From positions 3,890,270 to 3,954,269 of the forward strand of contig NC_018868.3 of NCBI RefSeq assembly GCF_000305785.2: DNA of 64,000 nt. Direction: 5' to 3'. The DNA is from Simiduia agarivorans SA1 = DSM 21679. Its GTDB lineage: Bacteria > Pseudomonadota > Gammaproteobacteria > Pseudomonadales > Cellvibrionaceae. Position 1 is the stretch's first letter. Each line of letters begins with the position of its first letter. This document shows positions 52,853 through 60,042 of this stretch, piece by piece. The notes beneath the pieces are model-generated. The model was not told the origin of the DNA, did no database searches, and saw only the letters and a list, made by a program, of their open reading frames with translations. Both the position numbers and the translations under genes were made by a program.

Positions 52853-53009
52853 AGCGCTGATAGAAAGCGTCCTGAGGCTGGATTGAATGACAAGTGTGTT
52901 TAAGTTTATCGACTAACCATCTGTATTTACGAAGGTATTTTACCTAATTGCAAAAGTCTAGCATCCTTTTCCAAGTTGGGCAGCGTATCCTCAGGTAACC
53001 AGCATTAAA

Positions 53010-53035
53010 TGACATATAGTGACAAAAAATGTCAC
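53010..53035. promoter_or_regulatory. Candidate PilR enhancer site upstream of pilA
   Basis: TGACA at 53010 and 53020, then TGTCA at 53030, all in 10-bp phase; the last two form the perfect palindrome GTGACA-AAAAA-TGTCAC (53019-53035). It lies about 115-130 bp before the predicted pilA transcription start, where the sigma-54 activator PilR binds TGTC-type repeats in Pseudomonas. The rest of 52853-53188 holds no gene. Confidence 0.55.
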
Positions 53036-53121
53036 AATGCATGAGGTTTGCGCGGTTTTGCAGCGGTGGCTGCTGACATATTTGCCCGTAAAATGGGTTG
53101 GTTCGACTTGTTGCTAGCAGT

Positions 53122-53137
53122 TGGCATGAATGGTGCT
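53122..53137 (+). promoter_or_regulatory. Sigma-54 promoter of pilA
   Basis: TGGCAT-GAATG-GTGCT fits TGGCAC-N5-TTGCW, with the essential GG (53123-53124) and GC (53135-53136) correctly 12 bp apart. Transcription would start near 53148, 41 nt before the pilA ATG. Confidence 0.7.
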
Positions 53138-53188
53138 TTGTGTTCCCTGCGTCTAACATTACCCTGTCTAAATACTACGGAGACATCC

Positions 53189-53629
53189 ATGAAGACAACG
53201 CAAAAAGGTTTTACCCTGATTGAATTGATGATTGTTGTTGCAATCATCGGCATCCTGGCTGCAGTGGCCCTGCCAGCCTACCAAGACTACACCACCCGCG
53301 CCAAGATTTCCGAAGTAATGGGTCTGGCTGCTGCCGGTAAAACATCTGTTTCTGAGTATTATGTGAGCATGGGTACCATGCCCACTACTCCTGACGCTTC
53401 AGGTGTGAATACCAACGCGGGTCAGAGCAACTACGTGAGCACTATTTCTTTTTCCGGTTCAGGTACTGCTGCGACCATTACCTATGCAATTGATACTTCC
53501 GGCATTGGTAACTCAGCTGCTTCAGGTAACGTTGTCTTCGTGGGTACTGGTAGCCCAGACACCGGTGTTAGCTGGACTTGTAACACCTCATCTGTTGCTG
53601 ATAAGTTTCTGCCTGCTAACTGCCGTTAA
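53189..53629 (+). CDS. pilA: Major type IV pilin PilA
   Basis: Structural subunit of the type IVa pilus. The prepilin has 146 residues with a 7-residue leader (MKTTQKG) cut before F; the mature protein starts [20 protein letters not shown] with the required E5. The globular part is unusually rich in Ser, Thr and Gly, and a C-terminal disulfide loop is formed by the cysteines in SWTCNTSS and PANCR. The frame is open to 53048, but that part is leader DNA with the sigma-54 promoter. A strong terminator follows, so pilA is transcribed alone. Confidence 0.97.
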   Translation: MKTTQKGFTLIELMIVVAIIGILAAVALPAYQDYTTRAKISEVMGLAAAGKTSVSEYYVSMGTMPTTPDASGVNTNAGQSNYVSTISFSGSGTAATITYAIDTSGIGNSAASGNVVFVGTGSPDTGVSWTCNTSSVADKFLPANCR

Positions 53630-53649
53630 TCGGGCGTAAGCTGCAGTTG

Positions 53650-53675
53650 AAAAAGGGGGCTTGGCCCCCTTTTTT
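53650..53675 (+). terminator. Rho-independent terminator of pilA
   Basis: GGGGGC/GCCCCC stem with a short TTG loop, followed by TTTTTTG and a further T-run. Typical for a highly expressed single gene. Confidence 0.93.
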
Positions 53676-53714
53676 GTTTTTTTGTGATAGGTGGATTCAG
53701 GAGGTTGTGCCTTG

Positions 53715-54437
53715 GTGGGTGGCATGTCGATAAGAAGTGGTGTCTTGATTAGCGCCGTGATGTTTGCGTTGGTGGTGTCGTGGTGTTTGGCCTATTCTGT
53801 GTCAGGCCGTAGTGTTATGTACATGTGGTCTAATAATCTCTCCCTTTGGGAGTGGGCTTACAGTGTGTTGCCACGACATTCGGTGGCTTTTACCAATTAC
53901 CCTGCCGCCCTTTTGCAGTTTGGTCGCCCAGAGGATGCTGTCGAATACTACGAACGAAACAAAAATTTCCGGTGGAAGCCTCAGATTTTTGGTGGTTACG
54001 CTGTTGCATTGGCTCAGGTGGGCCGTTATGACGAAGCCGTAAAGAATTACGAGAGCGCCATAGCATTGGTATTTTCGGGTATTGAATCCTTGTTGCTTAA
54101 AGGAGTCGATGAGAACAGTGGTCATCTCAGGTATTTAGAGGGGCTGCTGGCCGAGTATTATACCAATCTTGCCATGGCTAAACTGGCTCAATATGAGGAG
54201 GACGGCGTTCCAAGGTGGGACGACGTGTTTGGGTTGCTCGAAGCCGTAGAAGGAATGAGGGCAGATAATAACCGGCATTTGGCAATACTCGCATCTGCGC
54301 ACTACACCAAAGGCAATATTGAAAAGGCCAAGGAGTACGCTGAGAGGTTCCTTGCGGCACGTGGTGACAAACGCTTGATCGCCAAGTTTTGGCCGGATTA
54401 TTGTGATTACATCAACTGCGCGACAACGGGCAAGTAA
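53715..54437 (+). CDS. Membrane-anchored TPR protein of unknown function, possible remnant of a GT-C/TPR transferase
   Basis: A 240-residue protein with one N-terminal membrane helix (about 7-30) and then MWSNNLSLWEWAYSVLPRHS and TPR-like repeats (about 55-125 with FGRPEDAVEYYERN and VGRYDEAVKNYESAI, and near 195-225). The pattern of last membrane helix, W..N.LSLWE.A....P, then TPRs resembles the C-terminal end of large GT-C or O-ligase-type glycosyltransferases that carry TPRs; this is by eye. An AGGAGG at 53699-53704 favours GTG 53715 (or TTG 53712) over ATG 53724. It follows the pilA terminator by 40 bp. Function unknown; it may be a broken pilin glycosyltransferase or an accessory protein. 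Confidence 0.7.
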   Translation: MGGMSIRSGVLISAVMFALVVSWCLAYSVSGRSVMYMWSNNLSLWEWAYSVLPRHSVAFTNYPAALLQFGRPEDAVEYYERNKNFRWKPQIFGGYAVALAQVGRYDEAVKNYESAIALVFSGIESLLLKGVDENSGHLRYLEGLLAEYYTNLAMAKLAQYEEDGVPRWDDVFGLLEAVEGMRADNNRHLAILASAHYTKGNIEKAKEYAERFLAARGDKRLIAKFWPDYCDYINCATTGK

Positions 54438-54460
54438 CACACTACCTGCGGTTGTTATGA

Positions 54461-54485
54461 GCGGCAGCAGGGTCTCTGCTGTCGC
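54461..54485. other. Stable hairpin between convergent genes
   Basis: GCGGCAGCAG pairs with CTGCTGTCGC (one G-T) around a 5-nt loop. There is no T-run on either side, so it is not a standard terminator. It lies in the 162-bp gap between the TPR gene and dprE2, which otherwise holds nothing I recognise. Confidence 0.6.
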
Positions 54486-54599
54486 GCATTTCCATTGGAG
54501 CTGTATTCATGTGTAGGCAGGGCTGTCTGCTTTGGCGGCTTGTTTGAACATGGCGCCAACGCGAAATTTGGCTGTTGTCGACGCCTCGTCTGGATACGG

Positions 54600-55340
54600 C
54601 TAGATGTTCAGCCGAAGGAAGATGGCTTTTGGCAGATTTTTAATGATTGCCATAATTAACCACCACTTCCTGGGTGTGTAGATGGTTGATTTTTTGTGGC
54701 ATTGGCTGACAATTTGCTGGGCTACATCGTGAGGTTTGGCCAGGGCTTTTTCGTTTAGCTCAAGATTTTTTGTCATAGCGGTTGCGGTCGGCCCCGGTTT
54801 TACCAGGCAGATGTGTGGGCTAGACTGAAAGTACTTGTGTTGCAAACCTTGGGAAAAAACGTCCATCAAGCCCTTTGCTGCACCGTAGGTGTAATTGGTT
54901 TTTCTGCCTCTGTCTCCGGCAACGGAGCCGATCATAATAAGCGTCGACTTTGGAATCGTCGCCATACTGCGTGACAGAGCCTCTGCGTACAAGCAGGGTG
55001 TAACACCATTGGTCAGCATCGACAGAGCGCTGGTGTTGAGGTTGTTCGCGCAATCATCTTGGGGGAATAGCGTACCGTGGGCGATGAGGGCAAGAGTGGG
55101 GGGCTTGCCTTCAGATATTTTTTTGCACGTTTCTTCTATCGCGTTCAGGTCGGCAAGGTTAGCTACTATTATATCTACGGTTGAATTTGGCGACCGTACC
55201 AGCAGGTCGCTGGCAATAATTTTTAGTTTGTCCTGATTTCGGCCTGTGAGCACGAAGTGCCAAGCGTCTTGTTCGGCCCATAGGCGTGCGCAGTGGTTGG
55301 CGATGGTGGATGTGGCGCCTATGATTGCAATTTTTTTCAT
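54600..55340 (-). CDS. dprE2: DprE2-like SDR, 2'-keto reductase of polyprenyl-phosphoryl-arabinose synthesis
   Basis: Short-chain dehydrogenase of 246 residues. The NAD-binding loop is GATSTIANHCARLW (8-21), and the catalytic triad includes S139 and Y152-x3-K156 (YGAAK). In mycobacteria DprE2 reduces the keto-intermediate made by DprE1, completing epimerisation of polyprenyl-phosphoryl-ribose to -arabinose. The SDR fold alone would be unspecific; the 4-bp overlap with the dprE1-like gene, in the same order as Rv3790-Rv3791, makes the assignment. Last gene of gtrA-dprE1-dprE2. Confidence 0.85.
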   Translation of the reverse strand: MKKIAIIGATSTIANHCARLWAEQDAWHFVLTGRNQDKLKIIASDLLVRSPNSTVDIIVANLADLNAIEETCKKISEGKPPTLALIAHGTLFPQDDCANNLNTSALSMLTNGVTPCLYAEALSRSMATIPKSTLIMIGSVAGDRGRKTNYTYGAAKGLMDVFSQGLQHKYFQSSPHICLVKPGPTATAMTKNLELNEKALAKPHDVAQQIVSQCHKKSTIYTPRKWWLIMAIIKNLPKAIFLRLNI

Positions 55341-56653
55341 GGGTTAATCTCTTCGGGCAGGATACGTCGCGCTAAATCGGAGTTAATTCCGCGGTCTAGC
55401 TGCAAAACATACCGATCTATGATTTCTTGTTTGGGTAAAAGGAGATCTTTTGGGCCTCGCGCATCTTTGGCTGAGTAAAGTTTCCCTTCAGCAAGCCTTA
55501 CGATATTGTCAAGCCTCTCGAATAAAGCCAAAGTCCGTTTCCCTTTATTGGGGAAGTCCAATGCAATAGTGGTGCCCTGTATTGGAAAGCTTAGCAGTCC
55601 TGGGCTCTTAAGGCTGCCAAACTTCTTGAGTACAGCAAGGAAGGAGCCGGCAGAGGAGCGCCGTATTTCATTTAATAAATCTTTTACAGGTGCGATGCCA
55701 GCTTCTTCGGGGATTACGCACTGGTACTGGTAAAACCCGGCGTTGCCGTACATTCTGTTCCAGTTTGATATGTGGTCTAGGGGATAGAATACTGATGAGT
55801 AGTGCTGTTCGCTGATTCTGGCCCTGCTTTTTAGAATGTTGTAATAAAGTTCGTTAAAAATCCGGACTGTCAGGCCATTTAGTGGTGATATGGGAGGGGT
55901 AAAGGGTATGCTCACATTTCTCTTGCTTGGTGGTGACAGTTTTTTATTGCAATAATTTGAGCGGCTGAAAATGCCTCTTCCGTTTGTGGAAAGGCAATCA
56001 AACCAAGCTACAGTATGTTCCCATGAACCCTCTGATTCCTCAGATAACTGATAAAAACCATTGAGGTCTGAAAAGGGTATGTTTTCGGAAGTTAGCCAGC
56101 CTGTCCCTGTAATTTTTTTAAGCTGGATTTCTGCGGACAGAATGATCCCTGTAAGCCCAATACCTCCAATTGTGGCTGCGAACAGGTCTGGATGCTGGTC
56201 CTGGCTGCAGCGCAGCACTGGCCTATCCGTTCTTGCGAGGGTGATGCTTAGTGCATGACGGCCAAAAGTGCCTTGCTTGTGGTGATTTTTGCCGTGAACA
56301 TCGTTTGCGATAGCGCCGCCAACAGTCACAAATTGGGTTCCGGGGGTAACCGCGAGCATCCAGCCTTTAGGCGCAAACAGGCGCTGTATTTCCCCTAGGG
56401 TTACGCCGGCACCGCAATGCAAAATGCCTGATTCGGTGTCAAAAGCAATTAGGTGATCAAGTTGTGTTGTGCAAAGGAGCGGCCCTTGATTGTTCAGGCA
56501 GGCGTCCCCATAGCTGCGAAGTAAGCCGATAGCCAGCACGGGTTCTTTAATCGTGTGGAGGAAGTTTGGCACTTCCTCTGCTAGTGTTGGCTTAAATACA
56601 GTATATTGATTTTGGGTTAAGCGACCCCACGAATGGATGGTTTGTATTTTCAT
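55337..56653 (-). CDS. dprE1: DprE1-like FAD oxidase of polyprenyl-phosphoryl-ribose
   Basis: FAD enzyme of 438 residues that oxidises the 2'-hydroxyl of polyprenyl-phosphoryl-beta-D-ribose. The FAD domain has LLRSYGDACLN (RSYGD 46-50) and GGAIANDVHGKNHHKQGTFG, with H120 at the position of the flavin-contacting histidine of M. tuberculosis DprE1. The C-terminal region has SFPIQGTTIALDFP and KLYSAKDARG, both close to the mycobacterial enzyme. The residue aligned by eye with Cys387, target of benzothiazinones, is A364. Overlaps gtrA and dprE2 by 4 bp each. Alditol-oxidase-type enzymes are the alternative, but the neighbours argue against them. Confidence 0.9.
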   Translation of the reverse strand: MKIQTIHSWGRLTQNQYTVFKPTLAEEVPNFLHTIKEPVLAIGLLRSYGDACLNNQGPLLCTTQLDHLIAFDTESGILHCGAGVTLGEIQRLFAPKGWMLAVTPGTQFVTVGGAIANDVHGKNHHKQGTFGRHALSITLARTDRPVLRCSQDQHPDLFAATIGGIGLTGIILSAEIQLKKITGTGWLTSENIPFSDLNGFYQLSEESEGSWEHTVAWFDCLSTNGRGIFSRSNYCNKKLSPPSKRNVSIPFTPPISPLNGLTVRIFNELYYNILKSRARISEQHYSSVFYPLDHISNWNRMYGNAGFYQYQCVIPEEAGIAPVKDLLNEIRRSSAGSFLAVLKKFGSLKSPGLLSFPIQGTTIALDFPNKGKRTLALFERLDNIVRLAEGKLYSAKDARGPKDLLLPKQEIIDRYVLQLDRGINSDLARRILPEEINP

Positions 56654-57045
56654 GACCTGAAGACTAACCGCTTATCCAAGTGAAATTTAATGGTATACCC
56701 CAGTGCCAAGCCTAAAATTGCACCTAAGTATCTAAGCCATTTTTCTCCAAACACCCAGTGAAAAAGCAGTTCAGAGCCCCAGAAGATTAGAGTGGTGAGT
56801 ACACCCGTTGATGAGTAAAGTATAAACAATCGAGCGTCTTCCAGCTTTGTTTTGGTGAGATGCCTGAAGATAAATCGCTTGTCAAGAACGTATTTGCTGA
56901 TCAGGCCCACAATGGTTCCGTTGAATATTGAAAGCAGAATATTGTATGGTCCGGCGTAAAAAAGCAGTGTTATTTCTTGCGCTCCAAGGTTGCAGGATGT
57001 TGCAATTATCGCAAAGAGCAGGTACCGGGTCGCGACGCTGATCAT
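56650..57045 (-). CDS. GtrA-family small membrane protein
   Basis: A 131-residue protein with four membrane helices (about 5-25, 32-52, 70-92 and 98-120). GtrA-family proteins are linked to translocation or positioning of polyprenyl-phosphate sugars; the mycobacterial member Rv3789 lies directly before dprE1-dprE2 and is tied to arabinan synthesis. The same order here, gtrA first and overlapping dprE1 by 4 bp, suggests it handles the polyprenyl-phosphoryl-arabinose donor. Divergent from the UbiA-family gene, with 39 bp between starts. Confidence 0.85.
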   Translation of the reverse strand: MISVATRYLLFAIIATSCNLGAQEITLLFYAGPYNILLSIFNGTIVGLISKYVLDKRFIFRHLTKTKLEDARLFILYSSTGVLTTLIFWGSELLFHWVFGEKWLRYLGAILGLALGYTIKFHLDKRLVFRS

Positions 57046-57084
57046 GGGTTATTCACTGAGTTTTCGTTGAGGGATTTTATAATA

Positions 57085-57948
57085 ATGCAGGGCTTACAAC
57101 TAGGCGCAGCGCAATCATTACTTGAGTTGATGAGACCGAGGCAGTGGGTGAAGAACGCTTTCGTTCTGGCTCCTCTTCTGTTCGTGGGCGGGGCGATGGA
57201 CCTGTCGATGGTGCTTCGGGCGCTTTATGCCTTTCTAGGCTTTTCGATCGCGGCCTCTTCTGTATATATTTTTAATGATATCAAAGACTTGGAGTCAGAT
57301 AGGCTGCATCCAATAAAATCAGTTAAACGACCATTGGCGTCTGGGCGTGTCTCGTTGGGCGCCGCTTGGACATTACTGGTAGGGCTGTACGCTGTGCTAC
57401 TGATGCACGCCTGGGTGACGCCCGATGTATTGGTGGTGCTGGCGGCGTATATTGTAATGAATATTCTGTACACCCTGTACCTCAAGCAGCAGGTAGTCGT
57501 TGATATCTTCGTCATAGCAATAGGGTTTGTGTTGCGGGTGTATGCAGGTGCTGTCGCAATTGGCGTGCCGGTATCTGACTGGATGTTTGTTACAACCTTG
57601 TGTCTGGCGTTGTATCTGGCGTCTGTAAAACGGAGGCAAGAGTTGTTGGTGGTCGGTGAGGCTGGGCGGTCTGTTTTGAAAGCTTACAGTGTCAATTTGG
57701 TGGACCGTTATGCGGAAATGTCTGCAACGGGCGCTCTGGTATTTTACAGTATGTTTGTGATGGCAGAGCGGCCAGAGTTGATTATGTCTATACCGATAGT
57801 GCTTTTTGGTTTGTTTCGGTATTGGTATTTGGTCGAGCAAACAGGCGGAGGAGAGTCTCCCACGGATGTGCTGCTGGAGGACCGATTGTTGGCTGCTACG
57901 GTGTGTGTTTGGGCTGGTTGGTGTGGGTACGTTATATGGGTATCTTGA
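57085..57948 (+). CDS. UbiA-family polyprenyl-phosphate phosphoribosyltransferase (Rv3806c-like)
   Basis: A 287-residue membrane enzyme with about eight helices. The aspartate-rich motif NDIKDLESDRLHP (D65, D68, D72) followed by KRPLASG is the form seen in decaprenyl-phosphate 5-phosphoribosyltransferases rather than in quinone-type UbiA enzymes, and YLKQQVVVDIFVIAIGF holds the second motif (D140). It should transfer 5-phosphoribose from PRPP to polyprenyl phosphate, the entry step to the arabinose donor. The frame is open to 56977, but ATG 57085 with TTGAGGG upstream starts before the family sequence LMRPRQWVKNAFV. Confidence 0.87.
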   Translation: MQGLQLGAAQSLLELMRPRQWVKNAFVLAPLLFVGGAMDLSMVLRALYAFLGFSIAASSVYIFNDIKDLESDRLHPIKSVKRPLASGRVSLGAAWTLLVGLYAVLLMHAWVTPDVLVVLAAYIVMNILYTLYLKQQVVVDIFVIAIGFVLRVYAGAVAIGVPVSDWMFVTTLCLALYLASVKRRQELLVVGEAGRSVLKAYSVNLVDRYAEMSATGALVFYSMFVMAERPELIMSIPIVLFGLFRYWYLVEQTGGGESPTDVLLEDRLLAATVCVWAGWCGYVIWVS

Positions 57949-58358
57949 GTATTCCTGTTTATCTTATAACGCCTTTCTTTGCTTGGTTGGTTGCAGGCTG
58001 TGCAAAGTTTGGTTTTAACTGTATTCGGGAGCGAAGGCTGGCTTTTGATTTGATCGGCTATGGTGGGATGCCCAGCAACCACAGTGCGATTGTTGGGAGT
58101 ATGGCATCCTTGGTAGCTTTTAAAGAGGGATTGAATACCCCTTTTTTTGGCGTTGCGGTTACCCTGGTATTTATCGTTGTGCTTGACGCTGCAAGCTTAC
58201 GTAAGCAAATCGGGCGACATGCCGAGCGCATCAATCAAATGTCGGTTAATCATTCGGCGAAAGCATTGCGGGAAAGAGTGGGGCACTCGCCTCTTGAAAT
58301 AGCAGCCGGTCTGTTAGTGGGTGCGCTGGTTGGATGGTTGTTTAGTCATCTTAGCTGA
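57936..58358 (+). CDS. DUF212 (divergent PAP2) membrane phosphatase-like protein
   Basis: A 140-residue membrane protein of the YuiD/DUF212 family. The phosphatase-type motifs are [13 protein letters not shown] and, later, [12 protein letters not shown] and [11 protein letters not shown], arranged as in PAP2 enzymes but diverged. In this context it should remove the 5-phosphate of polyprenyl-phosphoryl-5-phosphoribose, the job assigned to Rv3807c in mycobacteria. The start ATG at 57936 overlaps the upstream gene by 13 bp, implying co-translation. The 3' end overlaps convergent nadC by 8 bp. Confidence 0.82.
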   Translation: MGILSIPVYLITPFFAWLVAGCAKFGFNCIRERRLAFDLIGYGGMPSNHSAIVGSMASLVAFKEGLNTPFFGVAVTLVFIVVLDAASLRKQIGRHAERINQMSVNHSAKALRERVGHSPLEIAAGLLVGALVGWLFSHLS

Positions 58359-59211
58359 TAACCCGCATCGAAAGATCGACAGCCCTTGCATGCTTGGTAA
58401 GGGCGCCAATCGATATAAAATCCGCTCCCCAGCTGGCAATTTCGCCAAGGTTGTCCTTGGATATTCCGCCAGATGCCTCAATTTTCGTCGCCGGACGGCG
58501 GTTGTTCCTGAGGTTTACGGCTTCAATTGTCTGGGGCTTGTCAAATTCATCCAGCATGATGATATCGGCGCCCGCGTCCAACGCAGCCTGAAACTCCTCC
58601 AGCGTTTCCACTTCAATTTCCACCGGTTTGCCGGGGGCGATTGTGTGGGCGGATGCGATGGCCTGCTGGATGCCGCCGCAGGCCATGATGTGGTTTTCTT
58701 TGATCAGGAATGCGTCGTACAGACCGATGCGGTGGTTGTGGCAACCGCCGCACGTGACTGCGTATTTTTGTGCCGTTCGCAGGCCGGGGATGGTTTTGCG
58801 GGTGTCGAGCAGTTTTACCTGGGTGTGGGCCACCAGATCGGCGTATTCGCGGCAGGTGGTGGCAACGCCGGACAGCATTTGTAGAAAGTTCAGTGCGGCG
58901 CGCTCACCGGTCATGAGCGAGCGGGCATTGCCGCTCAGCTCGTACAGTAATTGGTTGGGCTGGGCGCGCTCGCCGTCCTGGACGTGCCAGGTGACGGTAA
59001 CCGAGGGATCCAGTTGGCGGAATACCTCGTTCACCCATTCGCTGCCCGCAACTGTGCAGGCTTCACGGGTGATCACCCGTGCGCTGGCAGTTTGTCCGGC
59101 CGGGATCAGCTGCGCGGTAATATCGCCCGAACCTACGTCTTCCTGCAGGGCGGCAGTAACACAGCGAATGCGGTCTTCAGCGATCTGTTGGGCGAGTGGG
59201 TCTGGCAGCAT
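58351..59211 (-). CDS. nadC: Quinolinate phosphoribosyltransferase NadC
   Basis: Makes nicotinate mononucleotide from quinolinate and PRPP in de novo NAD synthesis. It has 286 residues. Substrate-binding arginines and lysines are in [18 protein letters not shown], and [14 protein letters not shown] and [12 protein letters not shown] complete the barrel. Like the UbiA-family neighbour it uses PRPP, but nadC is a conserved resident of the pilA-ampDE region in E. coli and Pseudomonas, so the proximity is probably not functional. Confidence 0.96.
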   Translation of the reverse strand: MLPDPLAQQIAEDRIRCVTAALQEDVGSGDITAQLIPAGQTASARVITREACTVAGSEWVNEVFRQLDPSVTVTWHVQDGERAQPNQLLYELSGNARSLMTGERAALNFLQMLSGVATTCREYADLVAHTQVKLLDTRKTIPGLRTAQKYAVTCGGCHNHRIGLYDAFLIKENHIMACGGIQQAIASAHTIAPGKPVEIEVETLEEFQAALDAGADIIMLDEFDKPQTIEAVNLRNNRRPATKIEASGGISKDNLGEIASWGADFISIGALTKHARAVDLSMRVIS

Positions 59212-59306
59212 GGTACACCTCAGTTCAGGAGGCGGGATGATAGCAAAAAAGGGCGTGCAAGGGGTTTTCAGTCGCCTGTTGAGTCCGGGTTGCCGATTGC
59301 CCGGGG

Positions 59307-59837
59307 CTAGTGTCGCTGGATCAATGTCAGGGTATCGCCCTGTTGTCTGATTTCCAATTGTTTGAGTGCGCTCATGCCAAGCAGGATTTCATCGCCTTGC
59401 ATGCCCGGGTTGATGCTGCCACGCAAGTTGGTCAGTGTGATTGCGCCCAGTGTCAACTGGTCAATCCGGGTGGACCACACGCGCACGGTGCCATTGGCGG
59501 TCTGGGATTGCATGGGGACGCCTTTGTCCAGCCCCAGCTTGTCTGCCAGATTGGCAGGTACGGACACTGCAGTCGCCCCGGTATCCAGTAAGAATGTGAC
59601 CGGTTCACCGTTAATGGTGCCGTTGCTCACATAGTGGTGCCAGCGATTGGCGTTCAGTGTCACGATGACCTGGTCGCTCGCCAGGCGGCTTTCGGGGGCT
59701 GCGTTCGGGTTGTATTGGCGCTCTTCCCAGCGGCCAAACCACAGTGTGAGCAGCCCCAGTACCACAAGCCAGGTGATCATCAGCATGGCCTTGCCCATGG
59801 ATTTGCCCGGGGCAGCCTGGGGGGGGGAGTCTGGCAT
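59307..59837 (-). CDS. Membrane-anchored retropepsin-like aspartic protease
   Basis: A 176-residue protein of the TIGR02281/clan AA type. One membrane helix (about 18-36) is followed by a single retropepsin domain with the active-site motif [13 protein letters not shown] (D85, T86, G87). Such single-domain proteases are expected to act as dimers, probably in the periplasm. The substrate is unknown. It lies 95 bp upstream of nadC on the same strand. Confidence 0.85.
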   Translation of the reverse strand: MPDSPPQAAPGKSMGKAMLMITWLVVLGLLTLWFGRWEERQYNPNAAPESRLASDQVIVTLNANRWHHYVSNGTINGEPVTFLLDTGATAVSVPANLADKLGLDKGVPMQSQTANGTVRVWSTRIDQLTLGAITLTNLRGSINPGMQGDEILLGMSALKQLEIRQQGDTLTLIQRH

Positions 59838-60042
59838 TCTGTCTTATACCCTCTGGTAATGGTGGCTGGCGAGTCAGCGATTTTTGGTTGTTAAAACATG
59901 CCCTTAATATAACATCATGTGATGGAGATCTCGGTGTGAACCTTTGCCTCTGGGTATCGACAAACAGATGATTATACTAACATCTGGCCGTGTTAAGCCG
60001 GCCCTAGCGAGTAATACACAGCGCCAACCCTGGAGTTGAATC

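Noticed and set aside
54438..54599. tRNA or attachment site expected downstream of pilA in some Pseudomonas strains
   Set aside because: No cloverleaf or CCA-type 3' end could be found, only a hairpin.
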